The position numbers and the translations under genes are program-made. Below, in pieces: positions 1 to 10,477 of a DNA stretch of 64,000 nucleotides. The DNA is from AP-15 sp963703745 (lineage in GTDB: Bacteria > Pseudomonadota > Alphaproteobacteria > ATCC43930 > CGMCC-115725). The notes below the pieces were generated by a model. It was given only the letters and a program-made list of their open reading frames with translations. It did no database searches and was not told where the DNA came from. The DNA is taken from NCBI GenBank assembly GCA_963703745.1, contig CAVPFL010000004.1:1674001-1738000 (forward strand), written 5' to 3'. Within the stretch, counting starts at the first letter, position 1; the number at the start of each line of letters is the position of its first letter.

Positions 1-301
1 CATGGCGAAGAGCTTCCACCTCGGTGTCTGGCGAACTTTGCGCCACGTCACCTTGCCCCAGCTGTCTCCGTTTTTTCTGGTTGCCTCACGGACCGGGCTC
101 GCGCTGATCTGGAAGATCGTGCTGGTGGTCGAGCTGCTCGGCCGCCCTGACGGCATCGGCTACGCGATCCAGGTCTTCTTCCAGCTTTTTGACGTCAGGC
201 GTCTGATCGCTTACGCGCTCGCCTTCGTTGCCGTCGTACTCGCGGTCGAATGGGGTGTACTGCAGCCGCTCGAACGGCGTTTGGCGAGATGGCGCCGGTG
301 A
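1..301 (+). CDS. ABC transporter permease, C-terminal part (cut by window edge)
   Basis: This is the end of an inner-membrane permease of the SsuC/TauC/NrtB type, which imports sulfonates, taurine, nitrate or similar anions. The visible 99 residues hold the C-terminal part of the binding-protein-dependent transport domain: a hydrophobic segment around ALIWKIVLVVELLG and a last membrane helix before a basic tail ending in RRLARWRR. The reading frame is open to the left edge, so the ATG at position 2 is probably internal. Its stop codon overlaps the start of the ATPase gene, as expected for a permease-ATPase pair. The substrate cannot be read from this fragment. Confidence 0.8.
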   Translation, partial: MAKSFHLGVWRTLRHVTLPQLSPFFLVASRTGLALIWKIVLVVELLGRPDGIGYAIQVFFQLFDVRRLIAYALAFVAVVLAVEWGVLQPLERRLARWRR

Positions 302-1071
302 CCGTCGGGGTCTCCATCGACATTCACGAGAAGAGGTACCCCGGCCACTCCGGAGCGAGGCCGGTGACGGCACTCCGCAACCTACGGGCACGCGTCGCGC
401 CCAGCGAGTTCTGCGTAATCACCGGTCCCTCGGGTTGTGGCAAAACGACCCTCCTCAACATCATCGCCGGTCTCGACCGCGATTTCACGGGCGCTCTGAA
501 TTTCAAGCCGTCGGATGGCGGCCCGCCGCGGATCGGCTACGTCTTTCAGAGCCCGCGCTTGCTACCTTGGCGAACCGTGCGCGAGAACGTTGCGCTGGTC
601 CTGGCGCGCAATTCCAACCCAGCGGAGGTGGAGGGCCTTCTCACCGAGATCGGGTTGGCCGACGCCGCGGACATCTACCCGGCCCAGTTGTCGGGCGGGA
701 TGGCCCGACGGGCGGCGCTCGCCCGAGCCTTTGCGATCGCACCCGACCTCTTGCTGATGGACGAACCTTTCCTGTCGCTCGACGCGGCGGCGGCGGACCG
801 GCTACGGAGCCTGCTGCTTCGTCTCATCTCGACACGACCCGCCACCGTGCTCTTCGTCACCCACGATCTCGCCGAGGCCGTAGCGCTTGCCGATCGTATA
901 CTGGTGCTATCGCCGGCGCCGGGACGCGTGCTGGCCGAGATGCCAATTCCACTCGCGCGAACGGAGCGGCGCGATCCTGACACGCTGGCAACGCTGCGGG
1001 CCAAACTCGCGCATCTGGGCGATCACGCTCGACACTTCGGCTGCTCACCCGACCCCGTCGCGTTCCCCTGA
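289..1071 (+). CDS. ABC transporter ATP-binding protein (SsuB/TauB/NrtD type)
   Basis: Cytoplasmic ATPase that powers the adjacent permease. The sequence shows Walker A (GPSGCGKTT), the Q-loop (YVFQSPRLLPW), the signature motif (LSGGMARR), Walker B (LLLMDEPF) and the switch histidine (FVTHDLAEA), in the order and spacing of an ABC ATPase. The Q-loop sequence and the signature SGGM are typical of the nitrate/sulfonate/taurine group. The ATG at 289 gives a 13-base overlap with the permease; a GTG at 298 overlaps the permease stop as GTGA and is an equally good start. The ORF can be extended to 250, but that part is permease DNA read in another frame. About 260 residues, the normal family length. 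Confidence 0.9.
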   Translation: MAPVTVGVSIDIHEKRYPGHSGARPVTALRNLRARVAPSEFCVITGPSGCGKTTLLNIIAGLDRDFTGALNFKPSDGGPPRIGYVFQSPRLLPWRTVRENVALVLARNSNPAEVEGLLTEIGLADAADIYPAQLSGGMARRAALARAFAIAPDLLLMDEPFLSLDAAAADRLRSLLLRLISTRPATVLFVTHDLAEAVALADRILVLSPAPGRVLAEMPIPLARTERRDPDTLATLRAKLAHLGDHARHFGCSPDPVAFP

Positions 1072-1275
1072 CGGCAGCGAAAATCTCTCGCCGCACCCGC
1101 GAATGGCCTCCTGCTTAAGGGAAAATACCGCTATATCAATAGCTTATGGGAAAACTGGCGAACCCGCCATCAGCGGAATTCGGTGCGGTTTTAAGGGCCT
1201 CGGCAGCGGGCCGGCAGACGAATTCGGCAGCACCGTCTTTTCCGCGATGTCCCGCGCGGAGCAGGTTCGTCGAAT

Positions 1276-2133
1276 TCAACTACCACGCAACAGGCTCAGC
1301 ACCCGATCGAGCTGGTCGAGGCTCGCATAGTGAAGCGTCAGCGTGCCGCCGCGTTTTTTTGCCTCGATGGTAACGCGCAGCCCGAGGACCGCCGCGAGCT
1401 CCCGTTCGAGCGCCACGGTGTCTGCGTCCCGTGGGCGCTGCTTCGAGCGCAGAGTTTCAGTTCGGCGCTGCACCAGCCTCTCGGTGGCGCGGACGTTGAG
1501 CCCGCGGCGCAGGACTACTTCGGCCAGTGCCATCGGGTCTGCGGCGGCGAGCAGCGCGCGCGCGTGGCCCGCGGAAAGCTCGCCCTCGTCGACCCGGCGG
1601 CGCACCGGCGCCGGCAATGACAAGAGACGTACCGTGTTCGCCACATGGCTGCGGCTCTTGCCGACCGCCTCGGCGAGGCTCGCCTGACTGCGGCCGAATT
1701 CCTGCATCAACCGGCTATAGGCCTCCGCCTCCTCGAGCGGCGACAAATTCTCGCGCTGGAGGTTCTCGACCAATGCGATTTCGAGCGCCTCCGCATCCGC
1801 GGTCGGGCGAACGATGACCGGGACCTCATGCAACCCGAGGCGTTGCGCGGCGCGCCACCGCCGCTCACCAGCAACCAGCTCGAATTCCGCCTCTTCTCCG
1901 GTCAGCGGCCTCACCAGCAACGGCTGGAGGATGCCTTTCTCTCGGATCGACTGAGCAAGCGCTTCTAGTTCCGCCTCGGCAAAGCGGCGTCGCGGCTGGA
2001 ACACCCCCGGCCGGATCAGCTCGATCGGAACGCGACGCTGTGGCGCGGGGTCAGTGGACGCGACGCCATCCGGTTCGCCGAACAACGCCGCGAGACCGCG
2101 GCCAAGCTGACGTCGTGCCGCCCGCTCGCTCAT
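1276..2133 (-). CDS. parB: Chromosome-partitioning protein ParB
   Basis: ParB binds parS centromere-like sites near the origin and spreads along DNA as a CTP-dependent clamp, acting with ParA to segregate chromosomes. The 285 residues show the N-terminal partner region, the CTP-binding box (GERRWRA), a helix-turn-helix (SLAEAVGKSRSHVANTVR) and a C-terminal dimerisation region, as in Spo0J/ParB. The ATG overlaps the parA stop as ATGA, so the two are translationally coupled. Two perfect parS palindromes lie close by, at 3508-3523 and 6164-6179. The gene is last in the mnmG-rsmG-parA-parB series and converges on the ABC ATPase gene. Confidence 0.96.
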   Translation of the reverse strand: MSERAARRQLGRGLAALFGEPDGVASTDPAPQRRVPIELIRPGVFQPRRRFAEAELEALAQSIREKGILQPLLVRPLTGEEAEFELVAGERRWRAAQRLGLHEVPVIVRPTADAEALEIALVENLQRENLSPLEEAEAYSRLMQEFGRSQASLAEAVGKSRSHVANTVRLLSLPAPVRRRVDEGELSAGHARALLAAADPMALAEVVLRRGLNVRATERLVQRRTETLRSKQRPRDADTVALERELAAVLGLRVTIEAKKRGGTLTLHYASLDQLDRVLSLLRGS

Positions 2134-2957
2134 CGCGCGGCTGTCCCGGTTCGACGCAAGACCTCTGCGGCAAGCCGAATATACGCCTGCGAGCCGGCGC
2201 AGCCGTGATCATAGATCAGCACCGGTTTGCCGTGCGACGGCGCCTCGGCGATCCGCACGTTGCGCGGGATCATCGTGTCGAAGACCTTGGCGCCGAGATG
2301 GCTGCGCACATCGGCGGCAACGAGGTCGCAGAGGTTGTTGCGCTGATCGTACATGGTCAGCACGACACCCTGCAGTTCGAGCCGCGGGTTGAGCGCCCGT
2401 TGAACGCGTTCGATTGTGCGCATCAGCTGGCTCAGCCCTTCAAGTGCGTAGAACTCGCATTGCAACGGCACCAGAACCAAATCGGCGGCCACCAGCGCAT
2501 TGATGGTCAGCAGGTTCAGTGACGGCGGACAATCGATCAGCACCTCGTCAAAGTCGCGGACCCGGCTGCGGACGGCCCGGCTCAACAGAAACTCGCGCCG
2601 CTCGCGGGCGGTGAATTCGAGGTCGGCGCCCGCCAGATCCTGCGATGCCGGAATGATGAAGAGGCGCGGAACGTCCGTCGAGACGACGGCATTTTCGAGT
2701 TCGGCTTCGCCCAGGATCAGCTCATAGCTTGTCGGTGCCCGCGCCTTGCGGTCTATGCCGAGCCCGGTGCTGGCGTTGCCTTGCGCATCGAGATCGATGA
2801 CGAGGATACGATGCCCCGCTGCCGCCAGCGCCGTCGCCAGGTTGATCGCGGTCGTCGTCTTGCCGACGCCGCCCTTTTGATTGGCGACCGCGACGATCCG
2901 GGCGCGGCGCATGACCGGAACGATGTGCGGCCGGACCTCAACCGCAGCGAGGCTCAC
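2130..2957 (-). CDS. parA: Chromosome-partitioning ATPase ParA (Soj)
   Basis: ParA is a Walker-type ATPase that binds the nucleoid and drives segregation of ParB-parS complexes. The deviant Walker A motif KGGVGKTT is seen at about residues 28-35, followed by VIDLDAQGN and the DCPPSL Walker B region. The GTG at 2957 (preceded by AGGTAG) overlaps the end of rsmG by 20 bases. An internal ATG at 2912, with no clear ribosome-binding site, would give the shorter form (MRRARIVAVANQKGG) that matches the usual family N-terminus. Length 275 or 260 residues, normal for chromosomal ParA. Confidence 0.95.
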   Translation of the reverse strand: MSLAAVEVRPHIVPVMRRARIVAVANQKGGVGKTTTAINLATALAAAGHRILVIDLDAQGNASTGLGIDRKARAPTSYELILGEAELENAVVSTDVPRLFIIPASQDLAGADLEFTARERREFLLSRAVRSRVRDFDEVLIDCPPSLNLLTINALVAADLVLVPLQCEFYALEGLSQLMRTIERVQRALNPRLELQGVVLTMYDQRNNLCDLVAADVRSHLGAKVFDTMIPRNVRIAEAPSHGKPVLIYDHGCAGSQAYIRLAAEVLRRTGTAAR

Positions 2958-3585
2958 GGGCTACCTGTTGCAAGCGAAGAATGACCCCCCGCGGATCAGA
3001 ACGGCTCTGGTGGAGCGACGCCGTCATTGTCCAGCGTTTGCGAGCGAGGGTCAATTCCTGCTCGACCCGTTCGCCTTTGAGAAACAGGCACTCGCTGTCG
3101 GGGGCGAGGAACGGCTCGGCAAGAGCAAGCAACCGGTCGAGCGGAGCACAGGCGCGGGCGGTCACGACGTCAACCGGATGCGGCGCCACCGCCTCGATGC
3201 GGCAGGGGCGCAGCGTCACGGCGGCCTCGGTAATGCGTGAGGCTTCGCGCAGGAAGGCGCATTTTCGCGAATCGGCCTCGATCAGCTCGACACTGGGCAC
3301 TCCGAGAATTGCTAGGACGAGCCCGGGCAAACCGGCGCCGCTGCCCAGATCGATCATGCTGCGCGCCCGCTCCGGCACGAATGCCCGAAGCTGCGTTGAA
3401 TCGAGGATGTGCCGCCGCCACAAATCGGCAATCGTGTCATGCCCAACCAGATTGATGCGCGCCGACCACCGGGTCAGCAGCTCTGCATAGGCCTCGAGCC
3501 GCGCCAATGTTTCACGTGAAACAGGGACGATCTCGGCAAAGCCCTGCGCATCGAGACGGGTCTCGCCGCTCAAGCCGCCTAACAT
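2938..3585 (-). CDS. rsmG: 16S rRNA (guanine-527-N7)-methyltransferase RsmG (GidB)
   Basis: RsmG methylates G527 of 16S rRNA with S-adenosylmethionine. The SAM-binding motif DLGSGAGLPGLVLA and the family N-terminus (ETLARLEAYAELLTRWSARINL) are visible, and the length of about 215 residues is normal. The start is uncertain: an ATG at 3585 is listed, a GTG at 3603 is possible, and a TTG at 3573 matches the TTGA start seen in the partial copy joined to mnmG. The gene is separated from mnmG by about 2.6 kb of inserted DNA, so it has probably lost its native promoter and coupling. A perfect parS lies inside the coding sequence at 3508-3523. Confidence 0.93.
   Translation of the reverse strand: MLGGLSGETRLDAQGFAEIVPVSRETLARLEAYAELLTRWSARINLVGHDTIADLWRRHILDSTQLRAFVPERARSMIDLGSGAGLPGLVLAILGVPSVELIEADSRKCAFLREASRITEAAVTLRPCRIEAVAPHPVDVVTARACAPLDRLLALAEPFLAPDSECLFLKGERVEQELTLARKRWTMTASLHQSRSDPRGVILRLQQVAREPRCG
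3372..3580. repeat. rsmG: Direct repeat copy 1: rsmG 5' segment with parS
   Basis: This 209-base stretch aligns without gaps to 6028-6236 (constant offset 2656). By eye, the first 156 bases (3372-3527) differ at one position only (3438), whereas the next 43 bases agree at about two thirds of positions, and the last ten (CAAGCCGCCT) are identical again. The repeat brackets the inserted segment. Confidence 0.93.
3508..3523. promoter_or_regulatory. parS site 1 inside rsmG
   Basis: The perfect 16-base palindrome TGTTTCACGTGAAACA is the consensus ParB-binding parS sequence. It lies in the 5' part of intact rsmG, where it encodes residues VSRET, a place where parS is well known in Alphaproteobacteria. 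ParA and ParB are encoded within 2.3 kb. Confidence 0.95.
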
Positions 3586-3603
3586 CCGCGCCGGGTTTGC
3601 CAC

Positions 3604-3991
3604 CCCTCAATCATAAACTGGGCCACCCTTCACAACCAATGCAAGATCAAGACTGGACCCGAGCCCAGCATGCCCCAAGGCGAAGCATTCCGCCAGCCTC
3701 AGCCGCAACTCGGGTCATGAACGAGTACCGAGGGGCGGTCTCGAGCGATCGGCATCGGGCTCGGCCGGATACCAAGATCGGTTGCGCAGAGGATAAAATT
3801 ATCGGTTCAGGGTGGGCCCGTTCTTAGCAACCATGACTAGGGCGAGTTAGGTAGGGCCTGATTGGCGAGGGAGGCGACATTTTGATCGGGTGCCTAGAGT
3901 CGAGAGTCCGATAACGTCCTCTTCCCCGCCAGCGGTGTACGTTTTTTTTGCGGTTGTTGCCCTGTGGGTTTCGGATGACGCTTCAGCTACG
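3604..3991. other. Gene-free left part of inserted segment
   Basis: No convincing gene, RNA or repeat is seen here. Short open frames exist on both strands but none resembles a known protein or has a clear ribosome-binding site. Composition is less GC-rich towards 3900-4400 than in flanking core genes, consistent with acquired DNA. Confidence 0.5.
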
Positions 3992-4675
3992 TCAAAGCGA
4001 AACGGCAAAACCACCGGGGATCACTACGCCGGGGCTCGAATACACCGTCCGCCCGTTGAGGCGCTGCACACCCCGTGCATTGTATCCGTAGTTGTATTTG
4101 GCTTCCAAAGCGGACTTAAACTTTCGCACATTATCCATATGCACCGGCATACCCATGCCTACCAGCAGCCAGGTAACACTCTTGGTGCAAGGAGGCGTCG
4201 TGAGTGACCCTCGATAGGTAAAATATGGGCAGGTGGGTGGCAGTAATTTACTGGCATCCACATCAATAAATTTATCTACGTTATCTACTTATTCCCCAAG
4301 AATCTTGCCGTCGTCAGAATTCACCGAAGGGATGCTCATGAATATGGCAACCACGAGTGTTTGCGTTGTGATGGGGCTCCGGCCGAGTGGACCAGATGCA
4401 ATTCAATCGGCCACGCCATTTGCGTGATGCTCGGCCGGGTGGTGGAAGTGGAAACTCCCCAGATGGTACGTCGTACCTTTGTAGGAGAGGGTGTTGTTGC
4501 TTCGGGAAGGATAATTAGCTGCGAAATTGTTGCGGCCGGCGGTCACGTTGACGGTGGTGATTGAATAATTGAATCGGAGCGTCGGCAGAGTGGGATCAGG
4601 GGTGGTTGCGTCGGTCCGGATGCCGATCGGCGACTGGTATGAAGTCTCGGTGTCGGCGCACAGCGGAAAGCACAA
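3992..4675 (-). pseudogene. Decayed alpha-type carbonic anhydrase
   Basis: The minus strand carries alpha-carbonic anhydrase pieces in order but in different frames. The first piece (4675-4403) has FHFHHPAEHHANG with the two zinc histidines of the FHFH motif; a shifted frame then gives ELHLVHS with the third zinc histidine; another gives TLVVAIFMSIPSVN and stops at about 4290; the last (4261-3992) has YFTYRGSLTTPPC, the conserved threonine and substrate-pocket region. At least two frameshifts and an internal stop separate these pieces, so no active enzyme can be made. A functional copy would be a periplasmic CO2 hydratase. It sits in the DNA inserted between mnmG and rsmG. Confidence 0.85.
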
Positions 4676-4917
4676 CGTCCCTCCGTTCTGAGTGCTTGTC
4701 CCACACCGCAGGAATAATCGAATAAACGAGGCGAGGCAGGCCGCGGCGGCTCGGCTTTGGCCGATGACGGTTCAGCGCGACAAGGCCTTTTTCCTAAGCA
4801 ACCCAAACGCGCAAGGTCGTTCCGCGTCCCCGCGTCTCTCGGGCGACGCTGGGTAGCCGGATGGGTATCCTCGCAAGGTCGGCAGCCGGGTCGCCACTTA
4901 GGCCGCAGTTGAAGAAT

Positions 4918-5523
4918 TCAGGACGCCACACTTTTGGGTCGTGTCTCAGGATAATTTCGCCTGCGGTGGAGGATTACCAGAAGGCCCAGCAAACCTGAAC
5001 CGAGCAGAGCCGCCGCAGCCGGTTCTGGTACGGCTGACGATGGCACGGTTGCGATGATTTGGTTCCCGGTGAGGGAGGCAAACTGTGCAGAAAGATCTGT
5101 GAAGAATTGCGGGACGACGCTTGCGCCCTGCAAGCACAGAGTGGTTAATGACGGAGAATCGCAATAGTAGTTGAAGCCGTCACCAAAGCTTACCTGGAAC
5201 AGCAAGTGGCCGTTGTCGGTTCCGCTGTAGTTGAAAAGAAGGTCTGTCGCCGTGGCGGTGACATCGCTGCCGGACACGAACACGCCGCTATTGGAGTTTG
5301 TTAGATTGAAAGAAGCACCTACCCCGTTCAACTCAAGGTTCCAACCAATGATGTCGGTAGAAGAGAGAATCCCCGTTGCTCCATCGGTTTGAATGGTGCC
5401 CGTGACGCTGCCTTCCCCGATCGTCTGGTCGATGTCGTACGTGATTGGACTGGCGATACAGGATTCGGCCGCGCCAAATGTCACTAAGACAGCAATACCC
5501 CCTGCGAGGGCGGATGTTCGCAT
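4918..5523 (-). CDS. PEP-CTERM sorting-domain exported protein
   Basis: A 201-residue secreted protein. It has an N-terminal signal peptide, a central region rich in Thr, Ser, Asn and Gly without recognisable enzyme motifs, and a typical C-terminal PEP-CTERM signal: VPEP at about residue 165, a hydrophobic helix, then a basic cluster HRRRN. Such proteins are processed by exosortase and often linked to exopolysaccharide. No exosortase gene is present in the window, so processing depends on a distant locus. The gene lies in the inserted segment beside the carbonic anhydrase remnant. Function unknown. Confidence 0.85.
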   Translation of the reverse strand: MRTSALAGGIAVLVTFGAAESCIASPITYDIDQTIGEGSVTGTIQTDGATGILSSTDIIGWNLELNGVGASFNLTNSNSGVFVSGSDVTATATDLLFNYSGTDNGHLLFQVSFGDGFNYYCDSPSLTTLCLQGASVVPQFFTDLSAQFASLTGNQIIATVPSSAVPEPAAAALLGSGLLGLLVILHRRRNYPETRPKSVAS

Positions 5524-5789
5524 CAGTGTGAACGAAGACCAACATGTGCTTCCTCCCTGAAAGCCGGCACCAAGGGCCTACCGGCAAGCTTTTGCGGAAA
5601 TTTGCTCGCAAATTTTGAAAACTGTCAAGCTGCCGAGTTCCCGTTCGTGGATTTGCGCGCTCAGCGGCGAGTACCGTCCGAGAATTCCATAAATGCGCGC
5701 GTCTGGAACATTCTCGTGGCGGGACAGTGTGCGCAGAACTCAAGACTTGTGCAAGGGAAACGGGCCGTTGATCTGATTGAGCCTTTTTC

Positions 5790-5808
5790 TTGCGTAAGTT
5801 TATTGCAA
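5790..5808. promoter_or_regulatory. Imperfect palindrome before the recombinase start
   Basis: TTGCGTAA and TTATTGCAA face each other around GT, eleven bases upstream of the recombinase ATG. It may be an operator or recombinase-binding half-site, but this is inference from position only. Confidence 0.25.
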
Positions 5809-5818
5809 AATCAAGCCC

Positions 5819-6055
5819 ATGATCTACGGGTACGCGCGGGTGTCGACGGGCGGGCAAAGCGAGGCGACGCAGATACGCCAGCTTCGCGCCGCCGGAGCAG
5901 GGAAGGTGTTCCGGGAAGTCGCGGGCGGAGCCAAGACTGACCGGCCACAGCTGCGCCGGTTGCTGGGCGAGATTCGCCCCGGCGACGTGGTGATAGTGAC
6001 GCGGCTCGACCGGCTGACGCGCTCAACCCGGCACGAATGCCCGAAGCTGCGTTGA
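5819..6055 (+). pseudogene. Truncated serine recombinase (resolvase/invertase) N-terminus
   Basis: The first ~70 residues match the catalytic domain of small serine recombinases: IYGYARVSTGGQ with the nucleophile serine at about residue 9, then the conserved GDVVIVTRLDRLTRS. After DRLTRST (position ~6027) the frame runs into the duplicated rsmG segment and stops within ten codons. The rest of the catalytic domain and the DNA-binding C-terminus are missing, so it cannot recombine DNA. The break falls exactly at the edge of the rsmG repeat, which links loss of the recombinase to the rearrangement that created the duplication. Confidence 0.88.
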
Positions 6056-6225
6056 ATCGAGGATGTGCCGCCGCCACAAATCGGCAATCGTGTCACGCCC
6101 AACCAGATTGATGCGCGCCGACCACCGGGTCAGCAGCTCTGCATAGGCCTCGAGCCGCGCCAATGTTTCACGTGAAACAGGGATTATCTCCGCGAAGCCC
6201 TCGGGACCGAGCGGAGGATCTCCGC

Positions 6226-6229
<4 letters not shown>
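6028..6229 (-). pseudogene. rsmG: Partial rsmG copy (5' end only)
   Basis: The minus strand encodes the first ~67 residues of RsmG, from a TTG start that overlaps the mnmG stop as TTGA, through SRETLARLEAYAELL to DSTQLRAFVPG, where it runs into the reversed recombinase fragment. This is the native position of rsmG directly behind mnmG, so it appears to be the left-behind 5' end of the original gene, while the full-length gene now starts 2.66 kb away. It carries its own parS. No methyltransferase domain remains. Confidence 0.9.
6164..6179. promoter_or_regulatory. parS site 2 inside partial rsmG
   Basis: A second perfect TGTTTCACGTGAAACA palindrome, created by the duplication of the rsmG 5' end. 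It lies 2656 bases from site 1 in the same orientation of flanking sequence. Confidence 0.95.
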
Positions 6230-8187
<1,958 letters not shown>

Positions 8188-8305
8188 GGGTGCCGAACTT
8201 ATGGAGCAGGCGTCAGCTTGTCGAGCTTTCACCTGCCTCGCTACGCACGTTATAAAGAAGCGGCGATATTGGCCCTACATCTCACGCGGTATCGGGGAAT
8301 GCAAG

Positions 8306-10120
8306 ATGAGTCCTCGCGCAATATTTGTAAGAAAGCTACCTATAGGTGCTGCTACTGTCGTCGTTACAGGGACTATCTTCGTCACAGGATTGTTGCTGAC
8401 GACGGGACGCTCCCAGGCTCAAGCAACTCACGAGGCGTCGACGGCGGGATCTGGCGCCTGCGTCGGTGATAATGGCGGCATTACGCTGTCTCCAGGCTTC
8501 TGCGCAACCGTTTTCGCAGACAAGCTGGGCCATGCCCGGCACCTCGCCGTGGCTCCGAACGGGGTGGTCTACGTCAACACCTGGAGCGGGCGCTATTACC
8601 ACGATGACACGCCCCCACCCGGTGGGTTTCTGATCGCCCTGCAGGATAGCAAGGGCGACGGCCGGGCCGACAAAATCGTCCGCTTTGGTCCAACCAAGGC
8701 GGAGGGCGACGCGGGAGGAACCGGCGTCGCCATCTACAATGGCTACGTCTATGCCGAGACGAACGACCGCCTCGTGCGCTACCGGCTGCCGTCGAGCGGG
8801 ATCGAGCCGACCGGAGCGCCGGAGACCGTCGTGTCGGGGTTGCCGCTGACCGGCGATCATCCGATGCATCCCTTCGCGATCGACCCTCAGGGCAACCTCT
8901 ACGTCGACCTGGGATCTCCCACCAATTCATGCCAGAGCCAGAATCGCATGCCGAATGTGCCGGGCAATAACCCATGCACGGAATTGGAGACCCGAGCCGG
9001 CACCTGGCGCTACGACGCCAACCGGCTGGATCAGCATTTCTCGCCCGCAGAGCGCTTCGTCACAGGTCTGCGTAACGGCGAGGGGATTTCATTTGATTCT
9101 GCGGGCAGGATTTTAGCGACCCAGCACGGCCGCGACCAACTCGGGCAGAACTGGCCCAAGCTTTACACATTGCAGCAGAACGCCAATCAGCCGGCCGAGG
9201 AGTTGGTCGAACTGCGGCAAGGCCGGGATTTCGGCTGGCCGGAATGCTATTACGACGATGCCCAGAAGAAGCTGGTGCTGGCCCCGGAATATGGTGGCGA
9301 TGGCGGAAAGGCCATAGGTATCTGCGCGCAGAAGGAAGCGCCGGTAGCGGCATTCCCGGCCCATTGGGCGCCCAACGACATGCTGATCTACGAGGGGAAC
9401 CAGTTTCCGTCTGCCTACAAAGACGGCGCCTTCATTGCATTTCATGGGTCCTGGAACCGCGCGCCGTTACCGCAGGGCGGTTACAATGTGGTGTTCCAGC
9501 CGTTGGCCGACGGCAAGCCCTCCGGGCCCTTTGTGGTTTTCGCGGACGGTTTTGCTGGAGCGATCAAGCAACCAGGCCAAGCGGCACATCGCCCGACCGG
9601 GCTGGCGGTCGGCCCTGACGGTGCATTGTATATCGCCGACGATCAGGGCGGTCGGATTTGGCGCGTCACCTTCCAGGGTGGGAATAAGGCGACCGGAATT
9701 GCGGCCGCAGCGCCTCCGCCTTCGTCCGCGCAGGCCTCGACATCCGCCAACCCTTTGCCGCCAGAGGGTATCCATCCGAACGCCGGGGCCAATCCACTCC
9801 CGATACCGCCGGGCGCATCGCCGGACCAGGTCGCGTTGGGCGAGCGCATTTTTGAGGGACAGGCCGATGGGGGGACGTGCGCCGGATGCCACGGCACGAA
9901 CGGCGAGGGCACGGCCATGGGTTCCGACTTGGTGAGTGGCAAATGGCTATGGGGCAACGGCAGCGTCCAGGCGATTACCCGGACGATCGTTCACGGCGTA
10001 CCGAAGCCCAAGGAACATACCGGTGTAATGCCGCCCATGGGTGACACCCAGCTCTCCAAAGCCGATCTCGCCGCGGTGGCAGATTATGTGTGGGCGATCG
10101 GCCACCAGAAGCCGCATTGA
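8306..10120 (+). CDS. PQQ-dependent sugar dehydrogenase (sorbosone-dehydrogenase family) with C-terminal cytochrome c domain
   Basis: Exported quinoprotein-type oxidoreductase of about 604 residues. A signal anchor near the N-terminus is followed by a six-bladed beta-propeller of the glucose/sorbosone dehydrogenase type (repeated blades such as GLAVGPDGALYIADDQGG and FIAFHGSWNR), then a Pro/Ala linker and a cytochrome c domain with CAGCH at residues 525-529 and a likely axial methionine in GVMPPMGD. It would oxidise a sugar or aldose in the periplasm and pass electrons to its own heme. The ATG at 8306 is chosen because the signal peptide starts there. It is divergent from mnmG. The exact substrate is not known; a second, heme-less member is at 49392. 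Confidence 0.9.
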   Translation: MSPRAIFVRKLPIGAATVVVTGTIFVTGLLLTTGRSQAQATHEASTAGSGACVGDNGGITLSPGFCATVFADKLGHARHLAVAPNGVVYVNTWSGRYYHDDTPPPGGFLIALQDSKGDGRADKIVRFGPTKAEGDAGGTGVAIYNGYVYAETNDRLVRYRLPSSGIEPTGAPETVVSGLPLTGDHPMHPFAIDPQGNLYVDLGSPTNSCQSQNRMPNVPGNNPCTELETRAGTWRYDANRLDQHFSPAERFVTGLRNGEGISFDSAGRILATQHGRDQLGQNWPKLYTLQQNANQPAEELVELRQGRDFGWPECYYDDAQKKLVLAPEYGGDGGKAIGICAQKEAPVAAFPAHWAPNDMLIYEGNQFPSAYKDGAFIAFHGSWNRAPLPQGGYNVVFQPLADGKPSGPFVVFADGFAGAIKQPGQAAHRPTGLAVGPDGALYIADDQGGRIWRVTFQGGNKATGIAAAAPPPSSAQASTSANPLPPEGIHPNAGANPLPIPPGASPDQVALGERIFEGQADGGTCAGCHGTNGEGTAMGSDLVSGKWLWGNGSVQAITRTIVHGVPKPKEHTGVMPPMGDTQLSKADLAAVADYVWAIGHQKPH

Positions 10121-10249
10121 ACTCTCCGATGGCCCCTCGCGTGGCGGGGTGCAGCCCCATGCCAAATCGATCTCGTCTATGTGCTGCAAATGGTCTTCCT
10201 ACGCTGACCCCGAACTGCTTAATTTGCAGTGAGAAGGTGAGCACGGCGC

Positions 10250-10421
10250 GGTGACAGCGTCGGCCGTCGGCTCGACCAGCGCCCGGATCAGCTGGCTGGC
10301 CTTGTCCTCGATCAACACAACACTTGCCGCGAAGGCTTGAAATTGTACACGCATCGAGCGCGTCAGCTCGCGATACTCCATGTGCTCGCGCACCACGTGT
10401 AGCGAGAGAGGTAAGCCCGCG
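10250..10421 (-). pseudogene. Fragment of phage terminase large subunit
   Basis: A minus-strand stretch of ~57 residues matches the intact terminase at 52148-53665: HVVREHMEYRELTRS against HVMRRRMEYPELKRA, and ASVVLIEDKAS identical in both, then QLIRALVEPTADAVT against QLIQELVAEGLHAVT. Two residues (GT) are missing after the shared DKAS. No ATPase part is present and there are no neighbouring phage genes. It lies between the PQQ dehydrogenase and the MetX-like gene, filling the 357-base gap; the rest of this gap shows nothing. Confidence 0.82.
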
Positions 10422-10477
10422 GAGCGCGCTGTGATGAAATGCTACAGGTTGCGGCGAGACGGCGCCGGCGAAGCGCC

